Assembly: GCA_964598695.1 (NCBI GenBank)
Contig: CAZRDB010000197.1
Location: 1 to 9,066 of the forward strand
DNA length: 9,066 nucleotides
DNA from: CAZRDB01 sp964598695
GTDB taxonomy: Bacteria > Armatimonadota > Zipacnadia > UBA1398
Direction: 5' to 3'
In this document: positions 6,160 through 9,066 of the stretch, piece after piece
Layout: each line of letters opens with the position of its first letter
How positions within the stretch are numbered: position 1 is the first letter of the stretch
Translations under genes and position numbers: made by a program
The notes under the pieces: generated by a model
Database searches by the model: none
Told to the model about the DNA's origin: nothing
Seen by the model: the letters and a program-made list of their open reading frames with translations, nothing else

Positions 6160-6193
6160 ACGCGGGGCGACCCGCGATGGGGCCGCCCCGCGT
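6160..6193 (-). terminator. GC-rich hairpin after the APS kinase-ATP sulfurylase gene
   Basis: A perfect 10-bp stem pairs 6160-6169 (ACGCGGGGCG) with 6184-6193 (CGCCCCGCGT) around a 14-base loop. It starts 25 bases past the stop codon of the sulfate-activation gene. No T-run follows on the - strand; a G-rich tract follows instead. It probably marks the transcript's 3' end, by termination or by blocking 3' exonucleases. Confidence 0.5.
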
Positions 6194-6218
6194 CTTCGGC
6201 TTGGTTGTGATGCCGCCG

Positions 6219-7916
6219 CTACGCGTCCGACTCGGCATACGCCTGCTGGAGCACCCGGGAGACCTCCGGCCGCGTGAACTCCCCGGGGAGGTCGATACCC
6301 GCCGTGAGCATCTCCCGCACCTTGGTGCCCGAGAGGAACACGTGGTCCTCCTTGCCGTGCGGGCAGGTCTTGCGGCTGACCATGGCGCCGCAGACACGGC
6401 AGTACATCGCGTGGTCGAAGAACAGCGGCGTGATCCCGATCTCCTCCGGCGTGTACTCGTGGAAGATCAGGTGGGCGTCGAAGGTCCCGTAGTAGTTGCC
6501 GACGCCGGCGTGGTCGCGCCCGACGATGAAGTGCGTGCAGCCGTAGTTCTTGCGCATGATCGCGTGGAAGATCGCTTCCTTCGGGCCGGCGTACCGCATC
6601 GCGGTCGGCAGCACCCGGAGAAGCACCCGATCGGCCGGGTAGTAGCCCTCGAGGAGCACCCGATAGCACTCCATCCGCACGTCGGCCGGGATGTCGTCGC
6701 CCTTGGTCTCGCCCACGATCGGGTGCAGCAGGAGACCGTCGCAGATCTCCATCGCGCACTTCTGCAGATACTCGTGGGCGCGGTGGACGGGGTTGCGCGT
6801 CTGGAACGCGACGATGCTCCGCCAGCCCAGCTCGGCGAAGGTCGCGCGCGTCTCGGCCGGGTCGGCCCACCAGGGACCGAACGGGCCGCGGTCGCACCGC
6901 TCGAGGACGGTCACGTCGCCCGCGATGAGCCGGTCGCCCTCGCTCATGAGCCGCGCGACGCCCGGATGGCCCTCCGCGTCGGTCGTCCGGTAGACGCACT
7001 CGGCCTCGCGCGCGCGGTCGCGATCGTAGACCTCGCTCGCATCGAGCAACGCCAGCACGCGCCCGGCGCGGTCCGTGAGCGCCACGCGGTCGCCTGGACC
7101 GACCTTGGAGCCGGCGAGGTCACAGGTGACCGGGATCGTCCAGGGGAGGCCGTTCGCCAGCCGCCCCGCAGCGAGCACCGCCTCGTAGTCGGCCTGACCG
7201 AGGAACCCACCCAGCGGCGAGAAGACGCCGACGCCGATCATCTCGAGGTCGCGCGCGGTCACGTCGTTCACAGTGATCGAGGGCAGCCCGGCCGCCTGGG
7301 CCCGGAGATCGTCGAGCGCCTCGGGCGCGGCAAGCCGGTTGACGAGACGGCCGCCGTGGGGCGGGATCTGCACGAGCCCGCTCCGGCTGGGGAGCAGTCC
7401 TCGGCTCTCGAGGTGGGCGAGCACCTTGCCGACGCTCTCCTCGAGCGTCTCGAGATCGGTCCGGCACTCGACCTCCGGCTGGAGCGGCTCCTCATAGGGG
7501 TCGTCGATGCCGGTGAAGCCCTTCAGCTCGCCGGCGCGCGCCTTGCGGTACAGGCCCTTCACGTCGCGCTGCTCGCAGACCTCCAGCGGCGCGTTGGCGT
7601 AGACCTCGACGAAGTTGGCGATCTGCGCCCGCGCCTCGTCCCGGATCGCGCGATACGGCGAGATCGCGGCCGTGATGCAGACGCCGCCGTTGCGGCTGAC
7701 GAGGTCGGCGACGAAGGCGATGCGGCGGATGTTGGTGTCGCGATCCTCCTTCGAGAAGCCGAGGCCCTTCGAGAGGTGTTGCCGCACGACATCGCCGTCG
7801 AGCAGCTCGGCCCGAATGCCGAGCCGTGCCAAGCGGCGAACCAGTTCCTCGGCGATCGTGCTCTTGCCGGCCCCGGAGAGACCGGTCAACCAGATGGTGA
7901 AGCCCGGACGGCTCAT
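6219..7916 (-). CDS. Bifunctional APS kinase-ATP sulfurylase (PAPS synthase)
   Basis: A 565-residue cytosolic fusion that converts sulfate and ATP to APS and then phosphorylates APS to PAPS. Residues 1-175 are APS kinase (CysC): P-loop GLSGAGKST (12-20), LDGD (39-42), GFSKEDRDTNIRRI (53-66), ISPYRAIRD (85-93), CEQRDVKGLYRKARAGE (114-130) and FTGIDDPYE (134-142). Residues about 180-565 are ATP sulfurylase (Sat): MIGVGVFSPLGGFL, then QTRNPVHRAHE (372-382) with the His378/His381 pair, LLHPIVGETKGDDI, and GRDHAG (466-471). Cys506, Cys509, Cys518 and a nearby His (520 or 525) match the zinc site known in some bacterial ATP sulfurylases. All catalytic motifs look intact in both halves. The kinase-first order matches animal PAPS synthases and one bacterial subgroup; Aquifex-type fusions have the reverse order. 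The start has only a weak ribosome-binding site (GAAGGGC). The GH44-like gene ends 141 bases upstream on the same strand. PAPS may feed sulfate assimilation or sulfotransferases; no partner is visible. Confidence 0.97.
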   Translation of the reverse strand: MSRPGFTIWLTGLSGAGKSTIAEELVRRLARLGIRAELLDGDVVRQHLSKGLGFSKEDRDTNIRRIAFVADLVSRNGGVCITAAISPYRAIRDEARAQIANFVEVYANAPLEVCEQRDVKGLYRKARAGELKGFTGIDDPYEEPLQPEVECRTDLETLEESVGKVLAHLESRGLLPSRSGLVQIPPHGGRLVNRLAAPEALDDLRAQAAGLPSITVNDVTARDLEMIGVGVFSPLGGFLGQADYEAVLAAGRLANGLPWTIPVTCDLAGSKVGPGDRVALTDRAGRVLALLDASEVYDRDRAREAECVYRTTDAEGHPGVARLMSEGDRLIAGDVTVLERCDRGPFGPWWADPAETRATFAELGWRSIVAFQTRNPVHRAHEYLQKCAMEICDGLLLHPIVGETKGDDIPADVRMECYRVLLEGYYPADRVLLRVLPTAMRYAGPKEAIFHAIMRKNYGCTHFIVGRDHAGVGNYYGTFDAHLIFHEYTPEEIGITPLFFDHAMYCRVCGAMVSRKTCPHGKEDHVFLSGTKVREMLTAGIDLPGEFTRPEVSRVLQQAYAESDA

Positions 7917-8057
7917 GCGTTCACTGCCCTTCGCGATCGGTTTGGCGCCCTACCAGGCGTCCTTGGTCACCGCCGACCCGGGAGGGACACGGATCGCCCG
8001 TGACGCCGGCGCACCCTAGGTTGGACGAGGCGAGAGGCCCGGGGTTCGCGGCGACGC

Positions 8058-9066
8058 CTACCTCCGGGGCTGTAGCACCACCGCAAGGACCGAGTGGGGC
8101 GGCAGCTCGACGCTCACCGCACCGTCCATGGCGGCCGTCTCTCCGGCGACGAGAGCGTTGTCCGCGCGCGAGACGAACGTCGGCGTGCGGTCCGGCAGGC
8201 CGGCCAGGAGCAGCGTCGTCTGAGGGCCGTCGGCGGGCGCGAAGCCCGCGAGCTTCAGCGCGACCCTTCGGCTCGCCGCCGGGTCGCGGTTGAGCAAGAT
8301 CACGGTCAGGGCGCCGGTCTCCGATCCGACCGACGCGTAGGCGAGTACCGGTTGTGCGTCGTCGTACGTCGCCTGGACCCGCGTGTCGCCCGCGTACCGG
8401 CTGAAGAGGTGGAGGACCTCCCACCAGCTCTCCTCCCAGCCCCAGGGGGTGAAGACCTCGACCCCGTGGTCGGCGAAGGTCCCGAGCATCGAGGCGTACC
8501 ACAGGGCGTCGACCATCGCCCCATGCCCGCTCGAGTTCGCCTCGGTGACCCCGATCGTGACCCCGCTGTTCGGTCCGAAGTACTGAGCGATCCACTCCTC
8601 GGTCCGGCCGAAGATCCGTTCGACCTTCTGCTCCTCATGCCAGCCGCCGTCCGGGAGCCGCTTGCAGCCGTTGCCCCGCGGGAACTGGTAGCTCGGGTCG
8701 TAGAAGACGCGGTACTCCTCGAGGATCTCCGCGGGGCTCGCCTCGCCGCCGATGTAGGTGTGGTAGTCAATGACGTCCACCAGCCGGATGCCGGCCGCCT
8801 GGCTCTCCTCGGCCATTCGCTTGATGAAGTACTCGGACCAGGGCATGCCGTCGACGAACTCGTTGTGCCAGTTCCACCACATCCACTCCGAGCAGAAGCC
8901 GGGAGCCATGAGCCGGATGTCGGGACGCTTGGCCTTCACGGCGCGGGCGACGGCGGCGTAGCGCTGCACGCACTCCTCGGCCGTCATCGTCTTCGTCTCG
9001 GGGACGTCGTCGTGGGTGCCCTCCCAGCAGTCGGGCTCGTTGTCCAGGTGCCAGTAGCGGAAGTTG
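8058..9066 (-). CDS. Glycoside hydrolase, GH44-like (endoglucanase/xyloglucanase type), C-terminal part
   Basis: The frame runs open through the right edge, so the N-terminus is missing; 336 codons are visible. An internal ATG at 8987 is not the start, because the residues before it continue the domain: FRYWHLDNEPDCWEGTHDDV. The Asn-Glu-Pro with W-x-LDNEP and TH-DV is the GH44 acid/base motif (Glu codon 9036-9038). It is followed by VKAKRPDIRLMAPG, DVIDYHTYI and GVTEANSSGHG, whose Glu (codon 8541-8543) fits the nucleophile. A WYASMLGTFADHGVEVFTPWGW segment and a C-terminal beta-sandwich (about the last 110 residues, ending SVLAVVLQPRR) complete the fold. GH44 enzymes cleave beta-1,4-glucans and xyloglucan; the substrate here is not determinable. 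Export cannot be judged without the N-terminus. A related clan-A family (GH30 or GH39-like) is a less likely alternative. Confidence 0.8.
   Translation of the reverse strand, partial: NFRYWHLDNEPDCWEGTHDDVPETKTMTAEECVQRYAAVARAVKAKRPDIRLMAPGFCSEWMWWNWHNEFVDGMPWSEYFIKRMAEESQAAGIRLVDVIDYHTYIGGEASPAEILEEYRVFYDPSYQFPRGNGCKRLPDGGWHEEQKVERIFGRTEEWIAQYFGPNSGVTIGVTEANSSGHGAMVDALWYASMLGTFADHGVEVFTPWGWEESWWEVLHLFSRYAGDTRVQATYDDAQPVLAYASVGSETGALTVILLNRDPAASRRVALKLAGFAPADGPQTTLLLAGLPDRTPTFVSRADNALVAGETAAMDGAVSVELPPHSVLAVVLQPRR

Larger units (their letters stand above)
5839..6218. other. 380-bp gene-free, structure-rich intergenic region
   Basis: This lies between the end of the APS kinase-ATP sulfurylase gene and the PLDc_N-like gene, both on the - strand. 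I see no credible coding frame in it. From 6218 downward it holds a hairpin (6193-6160), a G-quadruplex motif (6153-6125), a second G-rich run (6100-6074), inverted repeats CCTCG/CGAGG (6033-6046) and TTCCCG/CGGGAA (5993-6008), and a direct repeat of ACGAAATCC (5959-5987). The stretch 5856-5958 is very GC-rich with no recognisable -10 box. I could not assign a sigma-70 promoter for the downstream gene with confidence. Confidence 0.6.

Noticed and set aside
5844..8003. 719-codon open frame on the + strand, antisense to the whole APS kinase-ATP sulfurylase gene
   Set aside because: The opposite strand encodes an intact, motif-complete enzyme. The antisense product is a repetitive Arg/Val/Glu/Asp-rich sequence without domains, as expected from high-GC third positions removing stops.
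7917..8057. Possible promoter or terminator between the GH44-like and sulfate-activation genes
   Set aside because: Only imperfect 4-5 bp stems (for example around 7945-7958) and no recognisable -35/-10 pair were found in these 141 bases.
1..9066. CRISPR array, tRNA, rRNA, insertion sequence or defence island
   Set aside because: No regularly spaced repeats, no tRNA-like cloverleaf or rRNA signatures, no transposase or nuclease motifs, and no terminal inverted repeats flanking a gene were seen.

Overview
The window reads as about 9 kb of a high-GC (roughly two-thirds G+C by eye) bacterial chromosome. There are no tRNA or rRNA genes, transposases, phage genes or CRISPR repeats. A pseudopilin with the FPVFARAREKAR-type N-terminus and an H-x9-DG motif, a secreted double DUF1080 protein and a GH44-type glycosidase together suggest a saprophytic, envelope-rich lineage such as Armatimonadota, Planctomycetota, Hydrogenedentota or a relative. 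The phylum is an inference; no marker gene is present.

Layout, left to right. (1) The 3' part of a + strand gene resembling the uncharacterised nucleotidyltransferase family PF14907 (2-775). (2) A 157-bp convergent gap with two GC-rich hairpins (877-921). (3) A secreted protein with two DUF1080 (3-keto-disaccharide hydrolase) domains, - strand (933-2168). (4) A divergent intergenic region with an AT-rich 18-bp palindrome that overlaps a good extended -10 box. (5) A YyaL/SSP411 (DUF255) thioredoxin-fold plus alpha/alpha-barrel protein, + strand (2370-4433). Its stop codon shares a CTAG with the stop of the next, convergent gene. (6) Three small or medium envelope genes on the - strand, in transcription order a 67-residue PLDc_N-like membrane protein (5838-5635), a 69-residue lipoprotein (5414-5205) and a DUF1559-like pseudopilin (5167-4430). 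(7) A 380-bp gene-free segment (5839-6218) dense in structure: the hairpin after the sulfate-activation gene, a canonical G-quadruplex motif, a second G-rich run, small inverted repeats and a 20-bp-period direct repeat. (8) A bifunctional APS kinase-ATP sulfurylase, - strand (7916-6219). (9) The 3' part of a GH44-like glycoside hydrolase, - strand, running off the right edge (9066-8058).

Two genes concern sugars (DUF1080, GH44) and one makes PAPS from sulfate. The pilin, lipoprotein and membrane protein look like an envelope group. Four genes on both strands share the same nine-base ribosome-binding sequence GGAGAGGAG, which fixes three start codons that would otherwise be ambiguous. I do not see a complete new defence or mobile system. 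The most unusual signals are non-coding: the hairpin plus G-quadruplex behind the PAPS synthase gene, the direct repeat upstream of the small membrane protein, and the palindromic promoter between the DUF1080 and YyaL genes.
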